Source: Ophiothrix spiculata
Taxonomy: Eukaryota > Echinodermata > Ophiuroidea > Amphilepidida > Ophiotrichidae
Length of the DNA: 20,014 bases
Assembly: GCA_000969725.1 (NCBI GenBank)
Contig: JXSR01S008971.1
Strand: one strand, 5' to 3'
The notes beneath the pieces are model-generated. The model had not been told where the DNA came from. It was given only the letters and a program-made list of their open reading frames with translations, and did not search any database. The position numbers and the translations under genes are program-made. Positions within the stretch are counted from its first letter, which is position 1; every line of letters starts with the position of its first letter. Of this stretch, positions 18,001 through 20,014 are shown one piece after another.

Positions 18001-19342
18001 TCACTTTTATCGCATCCTTACAACAAGAAACCCACTGATATTCTGTAGGTCTGGATGAATACCATGATTCAGAATGATTCTACTAAAGAGAAAAGAAAAG
18101 AAACAACTTGATCAGGATATACTATGATACCATACATATCTTCCCCAGTATTCCTTGATATACTTACGGATGTTCAAAGTGTTTAAAACACGACATGGGA
18201 TGGTTTATCCTCGCTTTGAGCTGCATAGACCACTTGAGTTGACCTGCAATCTCTGGCATGTTCTTATTCAATGGGGGTTGGCCTTCAGTATTCTCTATAC
18301 TTTCAATCTGCGTGTCATAGATGCCTTTGGCCTTGTCGAGGTCATCGCTGTACATGACCAGAAGCTGAGGATATTTCTCCTCAAAGTCATCTTTGATGAC
18401 AGGACGATCTAGCATTGGACCATAGCAGTCAAGCATCTAGAGGGAAAAATCAGAACATAAGTCAACCTTGTCTTTCACATCATTTCTTGAGTAATCACTG
18501 TTTTTATGCTAAAAATTACACAAATTCTTGATTAAGGCTAGTCATATAAAGCTTGGCATATGCATGATGCCCATTTTGCGTCATTTGCGCAGAAGCGTTG
18601 AAAATTGGCGCAAGGGTTTTTTGAAAATGTGTGAGAAAGATAATTTTTTCTAGCTTTATTTATCCAATTTTCAGCCACAGCTTTTCCAAGTTTTGATTTT
18701 GGTGCAAGCACCACTTCAACTTTGTCAAAGTTGGTTGATTTGGCACAAGCCCCAAAACCTTAGAGAGAACACTGCCCATGAAGAGTCAATGTTTCAAGCA
18801 ATTTTACTTAAATTTGATTAATTATTTATGCCAAGAAAATGTTCTAAAGTATTTTTATTTATTAAGTTTCCCTGCGTACTGCATTATTTAACTTGAGTGT
18901 AGCACGCGCGATCGTTGGCACAAGCACTGAAATTATACCAATCACACGCTGTAAATACGTGCGAATTTCACACAAACCACCGTAGCAACAAGTGTTGTTT
19001 TCCAAAAACCATGTGAACGGAGACAAATGTCACCGCAAATGACTATTGCAGCTGAACTACACAAAGTACATAGTTAAATGTTAAAAATTTATCTTTTTTT
19101 CAATTTGCTTTGCCTTAACGCATTTGTAGTAAGTGGATTTTTATAAAAGAATTCTTAGATGAATCTATTCAATGACATGTGCAATGCTTTTTGTAAATGC
19201 ACTGGCACGATTCATGACAACTCACCTTGAAAACACTTTCCAATCCAGAGCAATCATCATACCCTTGACACAGGATTGATCCCAGTCTACGGTCCAAATC
19301 AAACACTTGCTTCTCAAAGTGGTCATAGTCTTCAGCAAATTC
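1..19342 (-). CDS. DNAH9/11/17: Axonemal dynein heavy chain, outer-arm beta type (partial gene, 16 exons)
   Basis: This is the tail and early linker of a ciliary/flagellar outer-arm dynein heavy chain, the ATP-driven motor subunit that slides axonemal doublets. Exons on the minus strand: 19342-19226, 18436-18168, 15125-15057, 14413-14287, 13341-12841, 11258-11073, 10168-10022, 9443-9189, 8144-7975, 6757-6535, 5181-4864, 4072-3785, 2938-2693, 2262-2038, 1466-1375, 83-1. They join to 3316 nt (1105 codons plus one base) with no stop. All fifteen complete introns are GT..AG; four are phase 2 (after w2, w3, w9, w15) and the rest phase 0. Residues 1 to about 560 match the DHC_N1 stem family, and about 795 to 1105 match the start of the DHC_N2 linker. 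Signatures include [44 protein letters not shown] and [15 protein letters not shown]. The combination points to the DNAH9/11/17 clade, not gamma (DNAH5/8) or inner-arm chains. Which member cannot be settled here. No motor domain lies in the window, and both gene ends are missing. Confidence 0.96.
821..847. repeat. Small perfect inverted repeat
   Basis: TCACGCGA (821-828) and TCGCGTGA (840-847) form an 8-bp perfect inverted repeat around an 11-nt spacer. It lies just outside the fold-back element and may belong to the same CpG-rich insertion. No function can be assigned. Confidence 0.5.
886..1373. mobile_element. CpG-rich fold-back (MITE-like) element
   Basis: Two imperfect inverted arms. A perfect 22-bp pair lies at 941-962 and 1267-1288, and a perfect 18-bp pair at 999-1016 and 1200-1217; weaker complementarity extends out to AGTGAAAAGG near 888-898 and its complement at about 1361-1371. 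There is no transposase frame. The arms are separated by about 180 bp rich in CpG (CACGCACACACG, GCGTAAGG). Such structure is typical of non-autonomous DNA elements; the exact ends and any target duplication are not clear. The right end would abut the donor of exon w15. Confidence 0.6.
1375..1466 (-). CDS. DNAH9/11/17: Dynein heavy chain exon w15 (linker, short exon)
   Basis: 92 nt: 30 codons (residues 1048-1077) plus AA of a split asparagine codon; acceptor CATTTTAG before 1466, donor CAGAA|GTAAGT after 1375. It encodes [20 protein letters not shown] then [10 protein letters not shown], matching the [20 protein letters not shown] stretch of beta chains. It is below typical ORF-length limits and was found from frame, splice sites and family match. 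Confidence 0.94.
1467..2037 (-). other. Intron w14-w15 (phase 0)
   Basis: 571 bp, AT-rich, donor GTAGGC and acceptor TTTTAG. I see no repeat, element or coding remnant in it. Confidence 0.85.
2038..2262 (-). CDS. DNAH9/11/17: Dynein heavy chain exon w14 (linker)
   Basis: 225 nt, 75 codons (residues 973-1047), phase 0 at both ends; acceptor TCTAAAAG before 2262 (a weaker pyrimidine tract than in most introns here) and donor TTCAAG|GTAGGC after 2038. It encodes [20 protein letters not shown] and [20 protein letters not shown] followed by [14 protein letters not shown]. The W..LE.IF..S.DI..QLP.E...F pattern is the most recognisable signature of the dynein linker. Confidence 0.97.
2263..2692 (-). 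other. Intron w13-w14 (phase 0)
   Basis: 430 bp, the shortest intron here. Donor GTAATA; acceptor TCTAAAAG. The half next to w13 is the exon-end array; 2263-2486 shows nothing recognisable. Confidence 0.85.
2487..2715 (-). repeat. Tandem array of the exon w13 3' end with splice donors
   Basis: A unit of 129 bp occurs twice (2487-2586 matches 2616-2715, with a linking piece 2587-2615). The right copy includes the true last 23 nt of exon w13 and its donor. Within the array the exon-end cassette GAAGATAACCAG|GT, or a one-base variant, recurs as three pairs spaced exactly 21 bp: boundaries at 2693/2672, 2616/2595 and 2564/2543. The 2616 copy has TAG in place of CAG, so that copy would stop translation. 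The array fills about half of the 430-bp intron w13-w14. Confidence 0.9.
2693..2938 (-). CDS. DNAH9/11/17: Dynein heavy chain exon w13 (linker)
   Basis: 246 nt, 82 codons (residues 891-972), phase 0; acceptor TTCAACTAG before 2938, donor AACCAG|GTAATA after 2693. It encodes [40 protein letters not shown] and [14 protein letters not shown], ending LIETLEDNQ, all typical of the linker. The frame stays open for 26 more codons into the intron because the exon end has been copied there; an alternative donor at 2672 would add seven residues in frame. Confidence 0.95.
3085..3160 (-). pseudogene. Second, weaker relic of exon w12 (pseudo-exon 2)
   Basis: On the minus strand GAGTGAGTTAGAGAAT followed by GC and TC (about 3087-3107) resembles GAGTGAGTTACAGAAT of w12. 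Farther upstream, GAGAGGAGAGTGG at about 3150-3165 equals a stretch flanking pseudo-exon 1 (about 3350-3365). This suggests pseudo-exon 1 and this piece are copies of each other. Similarity is short, stops break every frame, and it could be partly chance. Confidence 0.45.
3236..3365 (-). pseudogene. Eroded copy of the 3' half of exon w12 (pseudo-exon 1)
   Basis: On the minus strand this reads [18 protein letters not shown], then after a shift of frame [20 protein letters not shown] and K. The real exon has [18 protein letters not shown], then [20 protein letters not shown] and K. The two align without gaps except for the frameshift near 3302. The DNA match is clearest over 3241-3300 against 3788-3847. 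The donor position (GGATAC in place of GGTATG) has lost GT, and the 5' part of the exon is not recognisable, so it cannot act as an exon. It is a relic of an exon duplication inside this intron. Confidence 0.8.
3785..4072 (-). CDS. DNAH9/11/17: Dynein heavy chain exon w12 (start of linker, DHC_N2)
   Basis: 288 nt, 96 codons (residues 795-890), phase 0 at both ends; acceptor CTATCCAG before 4072, donor ACTAAG|GTATGT after 3785. Coding: [54 protein letters not shown] and [20 protein letters not shown]. The LWDM...DWKxTxWxxInVEqM block marks the start of the DHC_N2 linker family. Two eroded partial copies of the 3' half of this exon lie downstream in the following intron. Confidence 0.96.
4073..4863 (-). 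other. Intron w11-w12 (phase 0)
   Basis: 791 bp, AT-rich, donor GTATGT, acceptor CTATCCAG. It holds a short oligo-A run near 4608-4621 and nothing else that I recognise; the plus-strand frame at 4549-4833 has no family features. Confidence 0.8.
4864..5181 (-). CDS. DNAH9/11/17: Dynein heavy chain exon w11
   Basis: 318 nt, 106 codons (residues 689-794), phase 0 at both ends; acceptor TTTTTGTAG before 5181, donor CGAGAG|GTATGT after 4864. Coding: [40 protein letters not shown], and [19 protein letters not shown]. Several spurious frames overlap this exon on both strands, but only this one joins w10 (HTQLQ) and w12 ([10 protein letters not shown]). The first 56 nt and the acceptor are duplicated 205 bp upstream (see the repeat entry). 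Confidence 0.96.
5126..5535 (-). repeat. 205-bp tandem duplication spanning the exon w11 acceptor
   Basis: Copy 1 is 5126-5330 and copy 2 is 5331-5535, head to tail, with 5 mismatches in 205 positions. Copy 1 contains the first 56 nt of exon w11, its TTTTTGTAG acceptor and 149 bp of intron. Copy 2 therefore carries an intact second acceptor (before 5386) and the same 56 coding bases, with one change that would turn Thr into Ser, but no donor. In the transcript copy 2 comes first. High identity indicates a recent duplication. Confidence 0.97.
5331..5386 (-). pseudogene. Duplicate 5' fragment of exon w11 (decoy acceptor, no donor)
   Basis: It reads [19 protein letters not shown] and then runs into intron sequence copied from beyond the real acceptor, with no GT donor in a fitting place. 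If the splicing machinery chose this acceptor, the message would read into intron and the frame would be lost; normal splicing must skip it in favour of 5181. Confidence 0.85.
5847..6385. mobile_element. Hairpin-forming MITE-like element with 22-bp terminal inverted repeats
   Basis: Terminal inverted repeats at 5847-5868 and 6364-6385 match at 21 of 22 positions (core GGTAGACCTTC), and TTAA occurs at both tips, consistent with TTAA target duplication or with being part of the repeat. Inside, two 78-bp arms (5911-5988 and 5999-6076) are near-perfect inverse copies around a 10-bp spacer, and a shorter direct copy of the arm end lies at 6113-6148. No transposase frame. A transcript through it would fold into a long stem. 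Confidence 0.8.
6535..6757 (-). CDS. DNAH9/11/17: Dynein heavy chain exon w10
   Basis: 223 nt; acceptor CTCCATAG before 6757, donor CTGCAG|GTAAAC after 6535. The first base completes the serine codon from w9; 74 codons follow (residues 615-688) including [31 protein letters not shown] and the diagnostic [15 protein letters not shown]. The Met at 6756 in another frame reading is an artefact of starting mid-exon. Confidence 0.95.
6758..7974 (-). other. Intron w9-w10 (phase 2)
   Basis: 1217 bp, donor GTAAGA, acceptor CTCCATAG. It contains the inverted-repeat element 7426-7915 close to w9. Around 7040-7310 there are repeated GAGGGCG and AGCCCCCT words (e.g. 7074-7081, 7246-7252, 7301-7308) suggesting another degraded repeat whose borders I cannot fix. 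Confidence 0.75.
7426..7915. mobile_element. MITE-like element with ATAGACCTTTTCAAAA inverted termini
   Basis: A perfect 16-bp inverted repeat (ATAGACCTTTTCAAAA at 7426-7441 and its complement at 7900-7915) bounds a 490-bp AT-rich stretch; complementarity continues weakly inward (TTTCCGAA near 7460 and TTTCCGAA near 7888). TA lies within each end, so a TA target (Tc1/mariner-like) is possible. No transposase frame is present. It ends 60 bp from the donor of exon w9. Confidence 0.7.
7975..8144 (-). CDS. DNAH9/11/17: Dynein heavy chain exon w9
   Basis: 170 nt: 56 codons (residues 558-613) plus AG of a split serine codon; acceptor GTCCACCAG before 8144, donor AACAG|GTAAGA after 7975. It encodes [27 protein letters not shown] and [17 protein letters not shown], a segment strongly conserved in outer-arm beta chains (PFKQALL...WxFMFKxHL). 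It joins w10 in frame through AG plus C. Confidence 0.95.
8145..9188 (-). other. Intron w8-w9 (phase 0)
   Basis: 1044 bp, donor GTTAGT, acceptor GTCCACCAG. It holds a 27-bp tandem dimer at 9063-9116 and a two-unit TTAGGG word near 8299-8310, too short to mean anything telomeric. Nothing else is recognisable. Confidence 0.8.
9063..9116. repeat. Two tandem 27-bp repeats
   Basis: 9063-9089 and 9090-9116 share GAT-TCCGCCATTTT, then GTCAAG or ATCAAG; about six differences. A third partial start (ACATCAGCG) follows. No function is suggested. Confidence 0.7.
9189..9443 (-). CDS. DNAH9/11/17: Dynein heavy chain exon w8 (end of stem N1 region)
   Basis: 255 nt, 85 codons (residues 473-557), phase 0 at both ends; acceptor TTCAACCAG before 9443, donor GAACAG|GTTAGT after 9189. 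It starts [20 protein letters not shown] and includes [20 protein letters not shown] and [10 protein letters not shown]; the latter is a conserved stretch that precedes the IDSYEKLY segment. The frame stays open upstream of the acceptor to 9491, but that extension is intronic. Confidence 0.95.
9444..10021 (-). other. Intron w7-w8 (phase 0), mostly a LINE fragment
   Basis: 578 bp, donor GTAAAG, acceptor TTCAACCAG. A 5'-truncated non-LTR retrotransposon end occupies about 9497-9900 or slightly more, leaving little unique intron. Confidence 0.85.
9497..9905 (-). mobile_element. 5'-truncated non-LTR retrotransposon (LINE) 3' end
   Basis: On the minus strand 9889-9707 reads 60 codons to a TAG stop, starting [21 protein letters not shown]-x-R-x-x-x-L-W-N-x-L is the familiar C-terminal tail of reverse transcriptases of the CR1/L2/jockey type. 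About 180 bp of 3' untranslated sequence follow and end in an A-rich tail (T-rich on plus, 9497-9529). An 11-bp tandem duplication (ATGCGGTTGAA, 9879-9900) breaks the frame just upstream. No reverse-transcriptase core is present, so this is a dead fragment in the same orientation as the dynein gene. Confidence 0.75.
10022..10168 (-). CDS. DNAH9/11/17: Dynein heavy chain exon w7 (stem)
   Basis: 147 nt, 49 codons (residues 424-472), phase 0 at both ends; acceptor TTGACCAG before 10168, donor TACCAG|GTAAAG after 10022. It encodes [20 protein letters not shown] and [18 protein letters not shown], the FxPSLExG...LVxDIYxxAxLIxRLA segment of the DHC_N1 stem. Confidence 0.95.
10169..11072 (-). other. 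Intron w6-w7 (phase 0)
   Basis: 904 bp, AT-rich, donor GTAATG, acceptor TTGACCAG. Apart from a possible retroelement fragment at about 10950-11040 I see nothing; the plus- and minus-strand frames at 10304-10634 are low-complexity AT-rich readings. Confidence 0.8.
10955..11040 (-). mobile_element. Possible retroelement fragment (Penelope-like?)
   Basis: On the minus strand, CTGAAGATGACACTCGCATG then AGTATCGAAAGCTC and TGCCGCAAGGGAAAG resemble the conserved '[12 protein letters not shown]' type end commonly seen after GIY-YIG/reverse-transcriptase frames of invertebrate retroelements. This rests on recall of a repeated word pattern and not on a domain, and less than 100 bp is involved. Confidence 0.3.
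11073..11258 (-). CDS. DNAH9/11/17: Dynein heavy chain exon w6 (stem)
   Basis: 186 nt, 62 codons (residues 362-423), phase 0 at both ends; acceptor CTTTTGCAG before 11258, donor TTACAG|GTAATG after 11073. It encodes [10 protein letters not shown] and [16 protein letters not shown] and ends FEARMELQ, matching the WKDYVxYIDDMV...FEIRMEL stretch of beta-type chains. A 21-bp fragment of its 5' end recurs 90 bp away in the upstream intron (11320-11340). Confidence 0.95.
11320..11340 (-). repeat. Short copy of the exon w6 5' end
   Basis: 11320-11340 matches exon w6 at 11230-11250 in 20 of 21 positions; AAAAGG follows in both places (11341-11346, and 11263-11268 in the intron), as if 12 bp between had been lost. 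It includes no splice site of its own. Confidence 0.7.
11354..11751. mobile_element. Fold-back element with G/C-run termini
   Basis: The left end CCTGGGGGGGGGGGTACT and the right end AGTACCCCCCCGGGG are inverted, and inside them GGGGATGTGCCGC (11391-11403) pairs with GCGGCACACCCC (11707-11718). The interior repeats the word TTTGGTAT..ATGGGTC about four times (near 11430, 11464, 11637, 11671). No coding capacity. Elements with a G-run plus GTACT tip are common in marine invertebrate genomes as I recall them, but I cannot name the family. Confidence 0.7.
12030..12371. mobile_element. TTAA-flanked MITE, copy 1
   Basis: 342 bp bounded by TTAAAGCAATACTAT and its complement (15-bp terminal inverted repeats whose outer four bases are TTAA). 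Shares most of its length with copy 2 at 13484-13848: GAGCGCCCC or AAGCGCCCC near the left end, GATATTAATA, TTTTTCTGTTATG, GACAAAATACACTT. The centre holds a perfect 30-bp palindrome (12166-12195, arms GAATTAAATTCGGGA). No transposase frame; likely a non-autonomous TTAA-targeting element (piggyBac-like targeting would fit). Confidence 0.85.
12841..13341 (-). CDS. DNAH9/11/17: Dynein heavy chain exon w5 (stem, longest exon)
   Basis: 501 nt, 167 codons (residues 195-361), phase 0 at both ends; acceptor TTCTCAG before 13341 and donor AAG|GTAAGA after 12841. It starts [20 protein letters not shown] and includes [25 protein letters not shown] and a heptad-like charged stretch ([20 protein letters not shown]) expected of the helical bundles of the stem. 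The largest coding block in the window; 13182 is an internal Met, not a start. Confidence 0.96.
13342..14286 (-). other. Intron w4-w5 (phase 0)
   Basis: 945 bp, donor GTAAAT, acceptor TTCTCAG. It holds MITE copy 2; 13849-14286 is AT-rich without recognisable features. Confidence 0.85.
13484..13848. mobile_element. TTAA-flanked MITE, copy 2
   Basis: 365 bp with the same termini (TTAAAGCAATACTA and complement) and the same internal word order and orientation as copy 1, so the two define a family. Here GAGCGCCCC is duplicated (13512-13534) and the central palindrome has decayed (AATTAAATTTGGGATCCTGA). The two copies sit on either side of exon w5, in direct orientation 1.45 kb apart. Confidence 0.85.
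14287..14413 (-). CDS. DNAH9/11/17: Dynein heavy chain exon w4 (stem)
   Basis: 127 nt; acceptor GTTTTAG before 14413, donor CCCAAG|GTAAAT after 14287. The first base completes the lysine codon from w3, then 42 codons follow (residues 153-194), ending [12 protein letters not shown]. In this clade the next residues should be [11 protein letters not shown], which is exactly how w5 begins; this supports both the junction and the clade. Confidence 0.95.
14414..15056 (-). other. Intron w3-w4 (phase 2)
   Basis: 643 bp, donor GTAAGT, acceptor GTTTTAG. Short (AC)n near 14438-14451 and the 23-bp tandem pair at 14866-14911 within a CpG-richer patch (14838-14940). No coding remnant. Confidence 0.85.
14866..14911. 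repeat. Two tandem 23-bp repeats, CpG-containing
   Basis: 14866-14888 and 14889-14911 (ATGCGTACTGC-TTAA-GCACT) differ at three positions. Just after, TTACGCGAATGATA (14910-14923) is the exact complement of 1108-1121 inside the fold-back element of another intron, so this patch may be a relic of the same element family. Confidence 0.75.
15057..15125 (-). CDS. DNAH9/11/17: Dynein heavy chain exon w3 (stem, short exon)
   Basis: A 69-nt exon, found from splice sites and frame because it is short. The acceptor CATGCAG ends at 15126; the first G completes the proline codon left by w2. It then reads [20 protein letters not shown] and LS, and ends with AA before GTAAGT. Other beta-type chains have a comparable KYDEMLELL stretch here, so no residues appear to be missing across the 3-kb intron upstream. 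Confidence 0.93.
16224..16349. mobile_element. 126-bp fold-back (mini-MITE)
   Basis: The terminal 27 bases (16224-16250, 16323-16349) are inverted with one mismatch (core GCAAAAATTTATTGGACA), leaving a 72-bp interior. Too small to code; typical of an internally deleted DNA element. Confidence 0.8.
17089..17219. repeat. Spaced direct repeat
   Basis: A 23-bp word (GATTTTAAAATAGGGTGTCC plus AAA) occurs at 17089-17111 and 17197-17219, with a third shorter AGGGTGTCCA at about 17142. It looks like an internally repetitive element or tandem unit of 108 bp with a diverged interior. Confidence 0.7.
17825..17979. repeat. 155-bp polypurine/polypyrimidine tract
   Basis: The plus strand has 148 purines of 155, with seven T interruptions between uninterrupted runs of 46 (17825-17870) and 37 (17943-17979). 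It is made of GAA, GAG and GATGAA words. In the transcript it is a long C/U-rich stretch about 190 nt after the w2 donor. The leucine/serine-rich minus-strand frames here are low-complexity readings. Confidence 0.95.
18168..18436 (-). CDS. DNAH9/11/17: Dynein heavy chain exon w2 (stem)
   Basis: 269 nt; acceptor CTCTAG before 18436 and donor CC|GTAAGT after 18168. It starts in phase 0 and ends two bases into a proline codon. It encodes residues 40-128, beginning [14 protein letters not shown] and including the family hallmark [15 protein letters not shown] and FKHFEHP. The opening ATG codes an internal methionine; it is not a start codon, because w1 reads straight into it. A plus-strand frame over 18155-18412 is only the antisense shadow of this exon. 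Confidence 0.95.
18437..19225 (-). other. Intron w1-w2 (phase 0)
   Basis: 789 bp, donor GTGAGT, acceptor CTCTAG. A short CpG-richer patch at 18900-18965 (GCGCGATCGTTGGCACAAGC) resembles one at 19943-20014; otherwise no features. Confidence 0.8.
19226..19342 (-). CDS. DNAH9/11/17: Dynein heavy chain exon w1 (stem)
   Basis: 117 nt, 39 codons, residues 1-39 of the fragment. The acceptor is a TTCTTCAG tract ending at 19343 and the donor is AAG|GTGAGT after 19226; both ends are phase 0. It encodes the conserved stem motif [19 protein letters not shown] followed by LESVFK, which most axonemal heavy chains carry in the DHC_N1 region. No further coding exon is visible between this acceptor and the right edge, so the N-terminal part (about 400 residues in the family) lies outside. 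Confidence 0.95.
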
Positions 19343-20014
19343 CTGAAGAAAAAATATAAGAAACATGTAAACCTTGAATTGTTAACATAGTGTAACGAAA
19401 GTGCCCCTATGCCAACTTTCGTTCAAGTACTAAAAACGTCATGTTAAGCTTTAAGCGCATAAGGTGCTGAATTCTGCTACCAGTACCACCAAAACATTGT
19501 CAATTTTCGTACTTACAGTAGTCTCTTTTAAATAACCCTTGTGGATAATAAATTCCTTTATATATCCCAGCATTTTCGGATGTCTAAACTGTCAAAATTA
19601 CGAATAATTTTCGCCAATACAACAGACAAAGTCCGCGGCTTTTGTCGATTGCTGTTTCCATGTAAACATTGCAATAATCGATGTTCCCTTTTTGCGACGG
19701 AGCACTTTGTTTCCAGTTGTAAAAGATTGCTAAAATGTTGCATTTTGTCACTCAGAATTCGGTATAAATTCTCGTAAAAACATGCTTTATTTTTGGAGAT
19801 AAATTATCTTTTTATATTCACATTTGAGGACAAAAAACAAATGACTTTTAGTGCTAAATATTTGAGCCGTCAAACAAACTACCGGAGATCTGTGATTGCT
19901 AAATGACCATTCAGAAACGTTCTCTAACCGTGAATTTGTCAATGCGATCTTTGGCACAGCGTTCGATACACGCGTGCGCTGATTGGATCACGCCGTAAAA
20001 GTACGCGATCCATG
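19343..20014 (-). other. Partial intron upstream of w1 (runs off the window)
   Basis: 672 bp visible; the acceptor TTTTCTTCAG at its end is clear, the donor lies outside. The last 70 bases are CpG-rich (GCGATCTTTGGCACAGCG, ACACGCGTGCGCTGATTGG). No dynein-like coding sequence and no promoter or start codon can be argued; a Cys-rich plus-strand frame (19541-19777) has no recognised fold. Confidence 0.75.

Larger units (their letters stand above)
15126..18167 (-). other. Intron w2-w3 (phase 2), largest intron
   Basis: 3042 bp, donor GTAAGT, acceptor CATGCAG. Holds a very AT-rich segment (15190-15420), the 126-bp fold-back (16224-16349), a spaced direct repeat (17089-17219) and the polypurine tract (17825-17979). 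The rest, including 15420-16220 and 16350-17080, shows nothing recognisable, and continuity of the protein across it leaves no need for a hidden exon. Confidence 0.85.

Noticed and set aside
17776..18004. Leu/Ser/Pro-rich minus-strand frames
   Set aside because: Simply the translation of the polypyrimidine strand of a low-complexity tract.
18155..18412. Plus-strand frame antisense to exon w2
   Set aside because: Shadow of the true coding strand; the minus-strand frame matches dynein heavy chains.
18434..18436. ATG at the first codon of exon w2 as a translation start
   Set aside because: A good acceptor precedes it directly and w1 joins in frame with family-matching residues, so it is an internal methionine.
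19541..19777. Cys-rich 78-codon plus-strand frame (possible separate small gene or first exon)
   Set aside because: Cysteine spacing fits no known zinc or disulfide fold, both strands are open here, and no splice or promoter evidence supports it.
1..20014. Bacterial operon, CRISPR array, tRNA or phage-type system
   Set aside because: Spliced axonemal dynein exons show animal nuclear DNA; no regularly spaced repeats of CRISPR type, no tRNA cloverleaf and no second gene were seen.

Overview
This window is animal nuclear DNA carrying the middle of one large, intron-rich gene on the minus strand: an axonemal dynein heavy chain of the outer-arm beta type (human DNAH9/DNAH11/DNAH17 clade; 'dynein beta chain, ciliary' of sea urchins). 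Sixteen exons (called w1 to w16 here, in transcript order, from about 19.3 kb down to base 1) can be placed exactly. Every complete intron has GT..AG ends, all phases agree, and the joined exons read 1105 codons plus one base without a stop. The gene continues past both edges: the start codon and first exons lie beyond 20014, and most of the linker, the AAA+ motor ring and the stalk lie left of base 1. No promoter, start codon, stop codon, 3' end or second gene was recognised.

The encoded piece runs from the tail/stem (DHC_N1 family; holds intermediate chains and the partner heavy chain) into the linker (DHC_N2 family; the lever that moves over the motor ring). I estimate roughly residues 400 to 1500 of a chain of about 4,450 residues, from memory of the family. 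The very close match to beta-chain signature stretches, small introns (0.4 to 3 kb), AT-rich introns and many short fold-back elements suggest a marine invertebrate deuterostome. An echinoderm is my best guess, but this is inference.

Layout on the plus strand: w16 1-83; fold-back element in 84-1374; w15 1375-1466; w14 2038-2262; exon-end repeat array 2487-2715; w13 2693-2938; eroded copies of w12 at about 3085-3160 and 3236-3365; w12 3785-4072; w11 4864-5181 with a 205-bp tandem duplication over its splice acceptor; hairpin element 5847-6385; w10 6535-6757; inverted-repeat element 7426-7915; w9 7975-8144; w8 9189-9443; LINE 3' fragment 9497-9900; w7 10022-10168; w6 11073-11258; fold-back element 11354-11751; two copies of one small DNA element (12030-12371 and 13484-13848); w5 12841-13341; w4 14287-14413; w3 15057-15125; a 3-kb intron with a 126-bp fold-back and a 155-bp polypurine tract; w2 18168-18436; w1 19226-19342.

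I see no operon-like or defence-type system. The most unusual observation is that four neighbouring exons (w6, w11, w12, w13) each have a copied fragment of an exon edge in an adjoining intron. Ages range from nearly identical (w11) to eroded and frameshifted (w12). One copy creates a second, in-frame splice donor that would add seven residues to the linker.
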